Below are positions 26,396 through 34,128 of a stretch of DNA of 34,128 nt, piece after piece. The first letter of the stretch is position 1; every line of letters begins with the position of its first letter. Made by a program: the position numbers and the translations under genes. The stretch lies in assembly GCA_009928785.1 (NCBI GenBank), contig SABY01000031.1, forward strand, positions 1-34,128, in the 5' to 3' direction. Origin of the DNA: Clostridia bacterium. Lineage in GTDB: Bacteria; Bacteroidota; Bacteroidia; Bacteroidales; 4484-276. The notes under the pieces are model-generated. The model worked only from the letters and a program-made list of their open reading frames with translations, made no database searches and was not told the origin of the DNA.

Positions 26396-29275
26396 TCAGC
26401 CGATTGTAGGTTTCTTGGCAGCCTCGTGAACCGGGATGGCCACATGAAAAGTGCTGCCGGTTCCGACGGTACTTTCCACCCATATTTTGCCGTGGTTTTT
26501 GTCGATAAATTCTTTGCAGAGGATGAGTCCGAGGCCGGTGCCAGATTCGCCGTTGGTTCCCGGAGTGGTGGATGTTTGGGTAAGGGTGAAGAGTGAGGGG
26601 ATGTTATCGGCAGGGATACCGATGCCGCTGTCGGCAATGGATAGCACCAGCATATCCGGATATTTGGGATTGGTGGTGGTGGCAATGTGGATGAGGCCAA
26701 AGTCGTAGGTAAACTTGATGGCGTTGGAGAGTAGGTTGCGGATGACCGTGCGCAGCATGTTGGCATCGGAAAAAACCTGTGGATGAGCTGCAGGCTCGAA
26801 AGTAAGCCGAATATTCTTCTTTTCGGCGTTGGGTTTTAACAATGCGATGTTTAGTTCGACGATTTTGTCGATAGCAAGCATTTCGGGATTGTAGTCGATG
26901 GTTCCAACGCGCAGGCGCGACCATTCCAGCAAGTTCATCAGCAAATCGTAAGCGCCTTCGGAGGATTGCCTTATGGCCTGCACCATGGTGATTTTGTCGT
27001 TGTCGTCAAAATCGCTCCACTCGTCGCACAACAGCGTAGAAAATCCGATGATGGCATTGAAAGGGTTTTTGAGGTCGTGGGCAATGATATTAAAAAACCT
27101 GTCTTTGGTAAGGTTGCTTACGCGCAGCTCCTGCTCCGAGCGGCGGAGCTTTTCCACGGCTTGCTTATGAACTATCGAAAGGCTGATTTGTGGTGAGATA
27201 ACCTGTAGCAATTGCCGATGTTCTTCGCGCAGGGCATCAACATCCTGATAATTTTGTAGCACCATCACACCTATCACCTTGCCTTCGACCATGAGGGGAA
27301 TTCCAAGCCATATCAGCGGAATGGAACCCACGGCCTTTATTGTTCCCGCATCGATGAGTTGCATCAGTTGTTCGCGGTTGAGCAACATGCTTTCTTTGGT
27401 TTCGATTACCAAGGCGCTCATTGTTTTTTCGGCAGGAAATTGATCGAAAGTGTCTTTTTCGTCTTTAAAATAAGGCAGGCTTAGCGAGTTGGTATTTTCA
27501 TCGTAAAGCGCCAGGAAAAAGTTGCGTGTGTCGATGAGCGAGGATATCTCGGTGCGGATATAATCAAAAAGGTCGTTGATTTGATTGGTAAAATTAACAG
27601 CTTTTGCAATGTTAAGCATCACCTGATGGGTTTTTTCACGCAGGACGCGTTCGGTAATGTCGCGGGCTACAGCGATGACCGTATTTGGTGTAAGCGGCGA
27701 AAACTTTGCCTCAAACCACATCTCTTTATCGCTGATCATCAGGCTGTATTCTACCTTCACCATTTTTTGCTCGTGCAAACATTGCCGAATGTTAGCGAGT
27801 AAATGAGCCTCCTGGCTGGCATCAAAAAAATCGTATAGGTATTTTCCGATCATCCCTTTGCGAGGTGCGGCAAGTAAAGCGTCGTTAGAGGGTGCCACGA
27901 AATTATAGCGACCAGCATCATCAAAAATAAATACCAGGTCGTCCATAGAACTGAAAAGGGAGTCGATTTCATTTTTGCTTTTGCGCAAAGCATCCTGCTC
28001 GATACGCAAAGTGGTGATGTCGGTCATGCTAACCAACACGCGGCTGTAGTCCTGTTTGGGAGAAGTGGCGACCCACCGCACGATAACATTTCTATGGTCG
28101 CCAGGCCGTGTTTTGAAAGTCATTTCGCGCTCCATCGAATTCTTATCGTCGGCGAAATCCACCAAAGATTCTACCTCCGAAACTTCCGCCCACATACTGT
28201 TGTCGGCTGAAAGGCTCTTCAGCAAATCTTCTTTCCGGCTGAAGCCAAAAAGTTGCACTGTGGCGGCATTTACGTTGGTAAATTTTACCAGTCGGCGACA
28301 CCGGGCCAGTTCGTCGGGGTGGGTTTGTAAAAATTGTTTTAGGTTGGGATGCAACCTTTTCAGATGATCCAACATTTTTTTTACGTGCGAGTAGTCGATT
28401 TCCCACATGGCGACGGGCGAGTTCTCGAACATCTTAGCAAACTTCAGCAGGTTTTCGTGTAGCTCGCGTTCGGTTTTGATACGTTCGGTGATATCTTCGA
28501 TGGTCCCTTCGAGAATCCACTGGCCGAACTCCACATCGTAACGTGCACACATGTTGATGCGGACATTCAACAGGTTACCGTCGTGGTTTTTAAAAACCGT
28601 TTCATACGATTTGATTTGTGAGGAGTGATCTACCTCCGTTAGGATGGCCTGGCGAAATCCGGAAGCCGAATAAACCTGCTCTGCGATATTATTGATCTGT
28701 TTCAATACCTCGCCGGCATTGTCGTAGCCAAGCATGTGTGCTAAGGTTTCGTTCACCTCCAAAAATTTGCCTTCGGGCAAAGAGCGAAAAAAACCAAGCG
28801 GAGCATTGAGAAATAAGTTGCGGTATCGCTGCTCACTGTTCCTTAGGTCTTCCAGCAAATTGGTCTCAAAAGAATAATCAGAACCTATGAGGATGGCGGC
28901 GGGGTGATCAGTATTACCGTTGAGTGTAAGGTTATCCATTGAGAGCAACAGGCGCTTGGTGTCGCCGGCGCGTGTAACAATTTCGATCATTTTGTTAGAA
29001 AAGCCGCGCGATTCTGTTAGCAGATGCAAGCAAATATTTTTCAACCGCAGGCCTTTGAGTTTGTCATCAAAAAGCTTTTCCCACAATAAATCTTCTGTGG
29101 CAAACTCCTGTGCAGTGAAGCCACTGAGGCGTTCGGCAAACCGGTTGGTAAACACTACCTGCCCTTCACTATCGATAATCTGAACCCACAAACTAATGTC
29201 GTTGAGAAACTTACCGGCAGGAATGTGCAGCGCTGCCTCCGGGTAAGGGATGGTTTGATGTAAACTATTGCTCAT
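26396..29275 (-). CDS. Soluble PAS/GAF sensor histidine kinase
   Basis: 959 residues with no membrane helix or signal peptide, so cytosolic. Four PAS-like domains (about 25-135, 145-270, 280-430 and 435-555; linkers such as GTIEDITERIKTE and AVARDITERVLRE mark their ends) are followed by a GAF domain (about 560-720, RNFFLALYDENTNSL, IPLIWLGIPLMVEGKVIGVM). Next come HisKA with FFNIIAHDLKNPF (His733) and a HATPase with NLLSNAIKFT, DSGIGIP and GTGLGLILCKEF. There is no receiver domain and no adjacent response regulator, so its partner is elsewhere. Signal unknown; PAS and GAF domains sense small molecules, redox state or light in other proteins. It ends in TGA and is divergent from selD. Confidence 0.92.
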   Translation of the reverse strand: MSNSLHQTIPYPEAALHIPAGKFLNDISLWVQIIDSEGQVVFTNRFAERLSGFTAQEFATEDLLWEKLFDDKLKGLRLKNICLHLLTESRGFSNKMIEIVTRAGDTKRLLLSMDNLTLNGNTDHPAAILIGSDYSFETNLLEDLRNSEQRYRNLFLNAPLGFFRSLPEGKFLEVNETLAHMLGYDNAGEVLKQINNIAEQVYSASGFRQAILTEVDHSSQIKSYETVFKNHDGNLLNVRINMCARYDVEFGQWILEGTIEDITERIKTERELHENLLKFAKMFENSPVAMWEIDYSHVKKMLDHLKRLHPNLKQFLQTHPDELARCRRLVKFTNVNAATVQLFGFSRKEDLLKSLSADNSMWAEVSEVESLVDFADDKNSMEREMTFKTRPGDHRNVIVRWVATSPKQDYSRVLVSMTDITTLRIEQDALRKSKNEIDSLFSSMDDLVFIFDDAGRYNFVAPSNDALLAAPRKGMIGKYLYDFFDASQEAHLLANIRQCLHEQKMVKVEYSLMISDKEMWFEAKFSPLTPNTVIAVARDITERVLREKTHQVMLNIAKAVNFTNQINDLFDYIRTEISSLIDTRNFFLALYDENTNSLSLPYFKDEKDTFDQFPAEKTMSALVIETKESMLLNREQLMQLIDAGTIKAVGSIPLIWLGIPLMVEGKVIGVMVLQNYQDVDALREEHRQLLQVISPQISLSIVHKQAVEKLRRSEQELRVSNLTKDRFFNIIAHDLKNPFNAIIGFSTLLCDEWSDFDDNDKITMVQAIRQSSEGAYDLLMNLLEWSRLRVGTIDYNPEMLAIDKIVELNIALLKPNAEKKNIRLTFEPAAHPQVFSDANMLRTVIRNLLSNAIKFTYDFGLIHIATTTNPKYPDMLVLSIADSGIGIPADNIPSLFTLTQTSTTPGTNGESGTGLGLILCKEFIDKNHGKIWVESTVGTGSTFHVAIPVHEAAKKPTIG

Positions 29276-29336
29276 GTTTTAAGATTAATATCACGCAAAG
29301 ACTACAAAATTGTCAGTCGTTCTAAAAATAAATTGT

Positions 29337-29344
29337 CAAATGTA
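29337..29344 (-). promoter_or_regulatory. Candidate -7 element for the PAS/GAF kinase (TACATTTG)
   Basis: On the minus strand this reads TACATTTG, matching TAnnTTTG, about 60 bases upstream of the kinase ATG at 29275. No -33 box is evident. Confidence 0.35.
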
Positions 29345-29473
29345 TTCATAGTTTTTCAGAAAATTCATGAAAAGGTAGAAATTTTAAAAATTTAGAACCA
29401 ATATTTATTGGCTATTTAAATGCGAAAAGTCAATATTTCTAAAACAAAAGATGTCGAACAAAGCTCAATCAAG

Positions 29474-29481
29474 TATCTTTG
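29474..29481 (+). promoter_or_regulatory. Candidate -7 element for selD (TATCTTTG)
   Basis: TATCTTTG matches TAnnTTTG. It lies inside the longest open frame (which begins at ATG 29451), so if used it places the selD start at 29511 or 29535. The divergent gap to the kinase also has a small hairpin CCAAT-ATTT-ATTGG (29398-29411). Confidence 0.45.
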
Positions 29482-29534
29482 CAATCTTAATTTTAGAAAC
29501 GAATTGCTTTATGCAACCAGCGACAACAGAGATT

Positions 29535-30569
29535 ATGGCATTCAAGCTCACTCAATACTCCACTGCGGGGGGATGCGGCTGTAAAGTTCCTAACAACCAG
29601 CTTTCGGACATTATCAGAAACATTACTACCCCAACCAATCCAATGATTTTGTCAGATTTTAGGAACAATGAGGATGCGGCTATTGTGAAGATTGACGATG
29701 AGCATTGTATGGTTTACAGCCTCGATTTTTTCACACCCATTGTTGACGATCCGGAGCTTTTTGGCCGCATTGCTGCCGCCAACGCCATCAGCGACATTTA
29801 TGCTAAAGCAGCTACTCCCACCCTTGCATTATCTATCCTGGGTTATCCCCGCGAGCTTGACGAAACGGATGTTGTTGGTAAAATCGTTAAAGGCGCCAGC
29901 GACCTTTGCCACGAACTCAACATCAACATACTGGGCGGTCACACCATTTACAATCCACAGATTTTTTTCGGCCTTTCGGTAACAGGTGTTGCCAGGATTA
30001 ATCAGCTTAAGTTAAATGATAAAGCACAGCCAGGCGACCTGATTTATCACACCAAACCTATCGGAACCGGTATCATGGCCACGGCCCTAAAAAAAGGTGT
30101 TCTTTTTTCGGATGACGAAGAAATCTTCACCAACAATTTAAAACAGCCCAACAATTTTGGAGCATTGTTATCGAAATATGATTTTGTGCATAGCATGACC
30201 GACATTACCGGCTTCGGGCTCATCGGACATCTAGGGGAGGTTTGTCAGGCGAGTAATGTCTCGGCGCAGATCGACTTTCAGAAAATAAAATTGCTACCCA
30301 ACCTTGAAGAATATGTAGAAATGGGGCTGCTAACTGCCGGTGGCAAAACCAATCAGCAAAACTATTGTCAGTCGTTGTATGGTATTAGCGAAAGCACAAC
30401 AGCCATTATCTGCGACCCGCAAACCAACGGCGGACTGTTGATTATAATAGCAAGAGAAAGCAAACAGGCTTTTGAAGCATTAATGACCGCTCACGGATTG
30501 CAGGATTACGCCACACCGATAGGCGAGATGACCACAAAAGGAAAAATACTCATCGAAGTGAATGAATAA
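29535..30569 (+). CDS. selD: Selenide, water dikinase (selenophosphate synthetase)
   Basis: 344 residues from this start. Makes selenophosphate from selenide and ATP for selenocysteine and/or selenouridine synthesis. The N-terminal catalytic motif is GGCGCK with Cys14 in the position that is Cys or Sec in the family; it is a TGC codon, so this is the cysteine form. Further text: SLDFFTPIVDDPELFGRIAAANAISDIYA split by the usual Asp ligands, GGHT, MTDITGFGLIGHL and DPQTNGGLL. ATGs at 29451 and 29511 are also in frame; 29535 is preferred because AGAG lies just before it, the length matches E. coli SelD, and a -7 box sits at 29474. No selA, selB or mnmH is nearby. Confidence 0.94.
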   Translation: MAFKLTQYSTAGGCGCKVPNNQLSDIIRNITTPTNPMILSDFRNNEDAAIVKIDDEHCMVYSLDFFTPIVDDPELFGRIAAANAISDIYAKAATPTLALSILGYPRELDETDVVGKIVKGASDLCHELNINILGGHTIYNPQIFFGLSVTGVARINQLKLNDKAQPGDLIYHTKPIGTGIMATALKKGVLFSDDEEIFTNNLKQPNNFGALLSKYDFVHSMTDITGFGLIGHLGEVCQASNVSAQIDFQKIKLLPNLEEYVEMGLLTAGGKTNQQNYCQSLYGISESTTAIICDPQTNGGLLIIIARESKQAFEALMTAHGLQDYATPIGEMTTKGKILIEVNE

Positions 30570-30583
30570 TAACTGGCTTCGGC

Positions 30584-30627
30584 AAAAAAAAATCCTCTAT
30601 TACCAAAAGTAGCAGAGGATTTTTTTT
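30584..30627 (+). terminator. Intrinsic terminator after selD
   Basis: AATCCTCT (30591-30598) pairs with AGAGGATT (30614-30621), flanked by an A-run before and a T-run after, giving a strong stem extended by A-T pairs and a U tract. It begins 15 bases past the selD stop. The A/T symmetry would let it work in both directions. The rest of the gap to 30810 holds two similar A/T-rich strings (AATAAGGTTTT near 30682 and 30740) and nothing else I can name. Confidence 0.88.
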
Positions 30628-30810
30628 AAAACAATATTGCATAGTCGCTCGGAAAGGTGCCGGGGTATTTTAGTCGGTAATAAGGTTTTAATGGGTTCTT
30701 GTGAGGGTTTTTTCCACTAAGGTTGGTTGTGTAAAAATAAGGTTTTTAATCACAAATTCCGGTACTTCAATTGCGACTTTTTGTGATGTTCATACTGATT
30801 CAATATGTCA

Positions 30811-31377
30811 CTATCCGCCGTTCATCCCACGGATGCGATCGTCAATATTGTTTTCCACAAGATATTGTGCCACGGAATCAGGAACCATTTGCTGCCAGGG
30901 CTGCCGCGCCATAATAGCCTGGCGTATTTGCGAGGCGCTGATTCCTTTTTCGGCTTCCGGGCGCTTCCACAGCAACTCCACTTGCAGGCCTACGCGCTGC
31001 ATCAATTCGAGCTTGCGATCGCCCCAGGCATCGTAGATGGTATGAAAAAACACAGCAGTAGCCGGGCAATAGCTGGGGAGGAGTTCGGGAAAGTTGATGG
31101 GGAAAGGTACCACACGAAAGCGCTCTTGCGCTATACCGGCTTCCATCAGTGCCAGATGCACCATCTCCAGCCGTTCGTAATAAGTACATGGATTGGCAGC
31201 AAGCTGCGAGCGGTTGCTGTCGGCGCTATCAGCGGCAGTAAGGCTGGCGTCGGGATTGGTGATGCCCACATACATCAACTCGGCGCGTTCAAAAGCCACC
31301 AGGATAAACTTGAGATGATCGTTGTGCAGCGGCTGAAATCTGCCGTGAACAACGCCTATTGGGTATTTTTTGGTCAT
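30811..31377 (-). CDS. NMN/NaMN adenylyltransferase-like nucleotidyltransferase
   Basis: 188 residues. The start GVVHGRFQPLHNDHLKFI is the nucleotidyltransferase signature (the GRFQPLH type, with HNDH as the HxxH/HxGH equivalent), and ISASQIRQAIM near residue 150 is the matching ISxTxxR motif. Together they resemble archaeal-type NadM enzymes, which join NMN or NaMN to ATP to make NAD or its acid precursor. Other nucleotidyltransferases of similar size share this fold, so substrate is probable rather than certain. It is read toward selD and ends in TAG 183 bases from the selD terminator. No NAD-pathway partner is adjacent. Confidence 0.8.
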   Translation of the reverse strand: MTKKYPIGVVHGRFQPLHNDHLKFILVAFERAELMYVGITNPDASLTAADSADSNRSQLAANPCTYYERLEMVHLALMEAGIAQERFRVVPFPINFPELLPSYCPATAVFFHTIYDAWGDRKLELMQRVGLQVELLWKRPEAEKGISASQIRQAIMARQPWQQMVPDSVAQYLVENNIDDRIRGMNGG

Positions 31378-31502
31378 GATGAAAAAAATGAAAATATAAT
31401 ACTGGTATAAAAAAAGTGTGTGCTGAAATTCTGAATAATGGACTTGTTCATGTATTCTTCAACGCATCGAATGCCCACGCTACCCTCATCCCCTAAAAAA
31501 AC

Positions 31503-32246
31503 TTAAGGCAACAACAGCTTGTAACTGATGCCACCGGAGAAAGCATCCAGCCCTTCGAGGCCAGCCAGAATGACTACATGTTTTAGAATGGTAACCCTTG
31601 CACCGGCATTCCATTTATCGGCGTCATACTCCATCATCAGTTCCAGGTACTCCATGTTTTTGGGCGAGAAGTTGATGCCATAGAAGAGGCCGAGGAATTG
31701 ATAATCGGCAGCAGTAAAAAGATCGGAGCCGTAACCTGCCGTCACTCCCACTCTGTCGATAATAGTATTGAGGTGGAAATTTTTGGTGATAACCACATAG
31801 GTAGAATTAAAATGAGAAGCATCACCTGTTTGCAAAGTGGTAAAAAAGTTTTGCAAGCCCACCACTACGGCGGGATGATACCGGCCCTCTTTGAGCGGCC
31901 GCACACGGATGGAGGCCATGCGGTCGCCAACGGTGCTGTTGTATAATTCTTCGGGCAGGTCGATCATGCGGCTGTAGCGTACCGAAAGTTCGACGAAAGG
32001 GATAAAAGTGGTAGTGACAAAGAAATCCATTGCATGATAGTCAGGATTGCCCCATTTTTTGTATTCTTTATTTAATAAATTAGCCCCTGCAAAAAGTGAA
32101 CGATCAGGATAAATTTCTGCTGAGGGAATATTGAAATAGCCTGTGGTTCCAGGCAGAGACTGCGAAGTTGCGGTATGGATATTTAGAAGAAACAGTAAGA
32201 AAACCGTTCCTGTCCAAAAAAAATGTTTGCCGCTACAACGCATCAT
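31503..32246 (-). CDS. YjbH-like outer-membrane beta-barrel protein
   Basis: 247 residues. The signal peptide (about 1-29, ending ATSQS) precedes the family opening LPGTTGYFNIPSAEIYPDRS, typical of YjbH/DUF940-type proteins, followed by alternating amphipathic strands to the C-terminus (AFSGGISYKLLLP). YjbH proteins are outer-membrane barrels linked to exopolysaccharide production. This copy is much shorter than E. coli YjbH and covers only one barrel domain. A TTG at 32267 is open in frame, but ATG at 32246 (or the adjacent one at 32243) is the likely start. It follows the sugar transferase by 47 bases on the same strand, which supports a joint envelope-polysaccharide role. Confidence 0.75.
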   Translation of the reverse strand: MMRCSGKHFFWTGTVFLLFLLNIHTATSQSLPGTTGYFNIPSAEIYPDRSLFAGANLLNKEYKKWGNPDYHAMDFFVTTTFIPFVELSVRYSRMIDLPEELYNSTVGDRMASIRVRPLKEGRYHPAVVVGLQNFFTTLQTGDASHFNSTYVVITKNFHLNTIIDRVGVTAGYGSDLFTAADYQFLGLFYGINFSPKNMEYLELMMEYDADKWNAGARVTILKHVVILAGLEGLDAFSGGISYKLLLP

Positions 32247-32293
32247 AAAAGTTTTATTAAAAAGCAAAAATAACGCAAATACTGCATTCCTGG

Positions 32294-33835
32294 TTATTTA
32301 CTCCGAGCGTGTTTGAAGAGGATATTGCGCAAAGCAGCAAAGAAATAATGTACATCCGTTTTAAATGGAGCTTTTTCGTAGGCTTCGAGGTAGCGCATCT
32401 CCGAGGCCATAATTTCGTCGAGTTCTTTGGGCATGTCCTTATAGAAAGGTGGTACCAGTCCGGGTTTGTGTTTTATCCTTTTTTGCTTTAGCTCATCGGA
32501 ATAGAGATTATAATAATGACTGCTAAGTGGGCGCACACCCACCAGCTTCATTTCGCCCTTGAGCCAATTAAACAACATGGGTAATTCGTCGATCCACACT
32601 GCCCGCATAAAGCGGCCAAGCGTACTTACACGAAAGTCGTCTTTAAATTTTCCACCTTCCTGCAAATCATTTTGTTGATGGATGTAAGCCTGCAGGTATT
32701 CGGCATAGGGATGCATGGTGCGCATTTTATAAACATGAAAAATCCGACCATCTTTACCCACACGATTGAGTCGTATGATAGGTCCGTAAGTAGGCCTTTT
32801 AGGAAAAGTCGGTGCTCCGGTTTTTCGGGATACAAAAAACAAATAGCGGCCAAGAGTTTTTTCTTCGAGTACCTCAAAGCCACACGAGTAAAGCCGGCCA
32901 AGAGTTTCGGCACGCGACAATAAGCGATTTTTACCTTGTGTAATGCCAAAATAAATTTTTTTTAGCCCCGGAACTTTCGGGAAGATGCGCTTAAAAATAA
33001 AATCGGCAATGTAGATCGTATAGTTAAGCGGAAAAAAATACTTTTTCAGGATACGCTCTTTGTGCTTGTGATGCGTTTCGGCTTTGCCAATAAAAAGTCC
33101 GCCGTGGGGCAATTTTCCATTAACGGCTTCAAAAAATTTATTGAGATACTGTATGTCGTTGATGCGTTGCAGGTTTACAATAGCACCATAGGTGTGCGTT
33201 AAGGCTGTAATATTGAAAAGCGTAGTTGTTGAAACAATTTTGAGCAGTCCTTTTGCCTGCTCGACATGGCCGGCGATAAAGGTACCAACTTCTTTGCCTT
33301 CCTCCCGAAAAACCAGATCAATTATAGAGGTGTCGATTTCCTGCTGATCAATGGCCGGTGTTTTCTCTCGACGACGTTTAGGGTGCCGACTTGGTTTCTG
33401 TTGGTAAAAGTTGTCATAAACGTCGGTGGAGTGTGCGTCATTTCCATCTTCGATAAGGGTTGAGCTTTTAAAAATATAAATAATTGCAGCCCCGGTGATT
33501 TCGATAATGGTGGTGATAAAAATGGTTCCAAAAACCAAAAAACGAGAAAATTGATACGAACCGAACAAGTAAATTGCTCCGGTAATTAAACCGAAGACGA
33601 TAAAATTGGAAAGCAGGATAGATGAAATTTTTTTCTTAAGGTGGCTGAACCCTTCCGGGTTATATTTCTTTAGCAACCATGAAACTGAAACCCACAAGAA
33701 TAAAAACAAGAAGAACCAACCGTAATATCGGGGCAGGATCACGGTACGTGTTCCGGGTCGGAGCCAGGCAAGCACAAGAAATGTGACAGAAACAAATAAA
33801 ACATCAAAAAATAAAAACAACCATTTACGTTTCAT
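32294..33835 (-). CDS. Polyprenyl glycosylphosphotransferase-like sugar transferase with an internal methyltransferase-like domain
   Basis: 513 residues. Four membrane helices (about 7-24, 36-56, 72-93 and 98-121), then a soluble middle part (about 165-340), then the bacterial sugar transferase domain (about 352-510) with RLNRVGKDGRIFHVYKMRTM, the catalytic DELPMLFNWLKG (Asp416-Glu417) and GVRPLSSHYY. Such enzymes move a sugar phosphate from a nucleotide sugar to undecaprenyl phosphate to begin polysaccharide synthesis. The hydrophobic re-entrant helix that normally precedes the catalytic domain is not visible. The middle part has a run resembling the second half of a class I methyltransferase fold (LPHGGLFIGKAE, ETLGRLYSCGFEVLEE). 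ATG at 33835 is chosen over a TTG two codons upstream. Confidence 0.85.
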   Translation of the reverse strand: MKRKWLFLFFDVLFVSVTFLVLAWLRPGTRTVILPRYYGWFFLFLFLWVSVSWLLKKYNPEGFSHLKKKISSILLSNFIVFGLITGAIYLFGSYQFSRFLVFGTIFITTIIEITGAAIIYIFKSSTLIEDGNDAHSTDVYDNFYQQKPSRHPKRRREKTPAIDQQEIDTSIIDLVFREEGKEVGTFIAGHVEQAKGLLKIVSTTTLFNITALTHTYGAIVNLQRINDIQYLNKFFEAVNGKLPHGGLFIGKAETHHKHKERILKKYFFPLNYTIYIADFIFKRIFPKVPGLKKIYFGITQGKNRLLSRAETLGRLYSCGFEVLEEKTLGRYLFFVSRKTGAPTFPKRPTYGPIIRLNRVGKDGRIFHVYKMRTMHPYAEYLQAYIHQQNDLQEGGKFKDDFRVSTLGRFMRAVWIDELPMLFNWLKGEMKLVGVRPLSSHYYNLYSDELKQKRIKHKPGLVPPFYKDMPKELDEIMASEMRYLEAYEKAPFKTDVHYFFAALRNILFKHARSK

Positions 33836-33872
33836 TACCAAATAAAAATAATAGGCAAAAATAGCAAAACCT

Positions 33873-34128
33873 TTAAACCTTTTTCATTAAAGATAAAATG
33901 TTGTAACCAAATTCGGCCAGCATGTAAATAAATTTGTTGTTGATGCGGATGTACCTGCCATAATTAACCACCGTGCCACCAAATCGCATTTTAAAATCCC
34001 GCACGCCATAGGGTACGTTGGGCTTGCCGACGCCCATAAAGTCGAACTGCCGGTAGCCAGTTTTAATGGCATAATCGATTGCTGCCCAGGTGGCAAGCAC
34101 CGAAGGATAAATATGGCGGCTGCGGTAT
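33873..34128 (-). CDS. FemAB/GNAT-like acyl- or aminoacyltransferase, C-terminal part (runs off the window)
   Basis: Only the last 84 residues are inside the window; the gene continues past the right edge. Visible text includes HIYPSVLATWAAIDYAIK, YRQFDFMGVGKPNVPYGVRD and FKMRFGGTVVNYGRY, the usual end of FemAB-type or related GNAT-fold proteins (the FDFMG... G..RFKxxFG pattern). These transfer amino acids to lipid II or acyl groups to envelope components. It ends 37 bases before the sugar transferase on the same strand, so the two are probably co-transcribed. The true start lies outside the window; the in-frame GTG at 34100 is not it. Confidence 0.75.
   Translation of the reverse strand, partial: YRSRHIYPSVLATWAAIDYAIKTGYRQFDFMGVGKPNVPYGVRDFKMRFGGTVVNYGRYIRINNKFIYMLAEFGYNILSLMKKV

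Noticed and set aside
26068..26766. Long open frames through the heptamer tract encoding NKQQTTN-type or LLFVVC-type repeats
   Set aside because: They exist only because the repeat contains no stop codons in those frames, and they overlap the kinase gene in the wrong frame.
29535..29600. Selenocysteine (in-frame TGA) in SelD
   Set aside because: The catalytic position is a TGC cysteine codon and no in-frame TGA occurs.

Overview
The window comes from a member of the Bacteroidota. It carries a SusC/SusD pair, a hybrid two-component sensor-regulator, secretion substrates with type IX (T9SS) C-terminal sorting domains, and several -7 promoter elements of the form TAnnTTTG. T9SS tails on the glycan hydrolases point to an environmental or non-Bacteroides lineage rather than a classical gut Bacteroides, but no finer placement is possible from sequence alone. 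UAG, UAA and UGA all end genes here, so the genetic code is standard.

The centre (1197-21270) is one fructan (levan/inulin-type) polysaccharide utilization locus. A sugar-sensing hybrid two-component regulator (+ strand, 1197-4019) faces a long run of nine minus-strand genes. In transcription order these are: MFS sugar importer, PfkB fructokinase, SusC, SusD, two DUF4960 surface lipoproteins, a LamG-GH32, a GH32 with two inserted DUF4980-like modules, and a lipoprotein GH32. The logic follows the Bacteroides thetaiotaomicron fructan locus (BT1754-BT1765): fructan is bound and cut at the surface, oligosaccharides enter through SusCD, periplasmic GH32 releases fructose, the MFS protein imports it, the kinase phosphorylates it, and free fructose is the likely regulator ligand. 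Differences from that model are two T9SS-type hydrolases, two dissimilar DUF4960 proteins, a GH32 whose nucleophile aspartate is replaced by glutamate, and a GH32 split by a single in-frame amber codon.

Left of the locus lie GC-rich palindromes and methylglyoxal synthase (mgsA). Right of it are a START-domain secreted protein, an unknown secreted protein, recQ and purM, then a 130-bp heptanucleotide tract with a nested palindrome. These are followed by a soluble multi-PAS/GAF histidine kinase, selD with a clear intrinsic terminator, and an NMN-adenylyltransferase-like gene. The right edge holds an envelope-polysaccharide-type set: a YjbH-like barrel, an unusual sugar transferase, and the 3' end of a FemAB/GNAT-like gene.

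I found no rRNA, tRNA, CRISPR array, transposase or integrase. The locus type is known. What deserves a second look is the set of departures inside it, the structured intergenic repeats, and the build of the sugar transferase.
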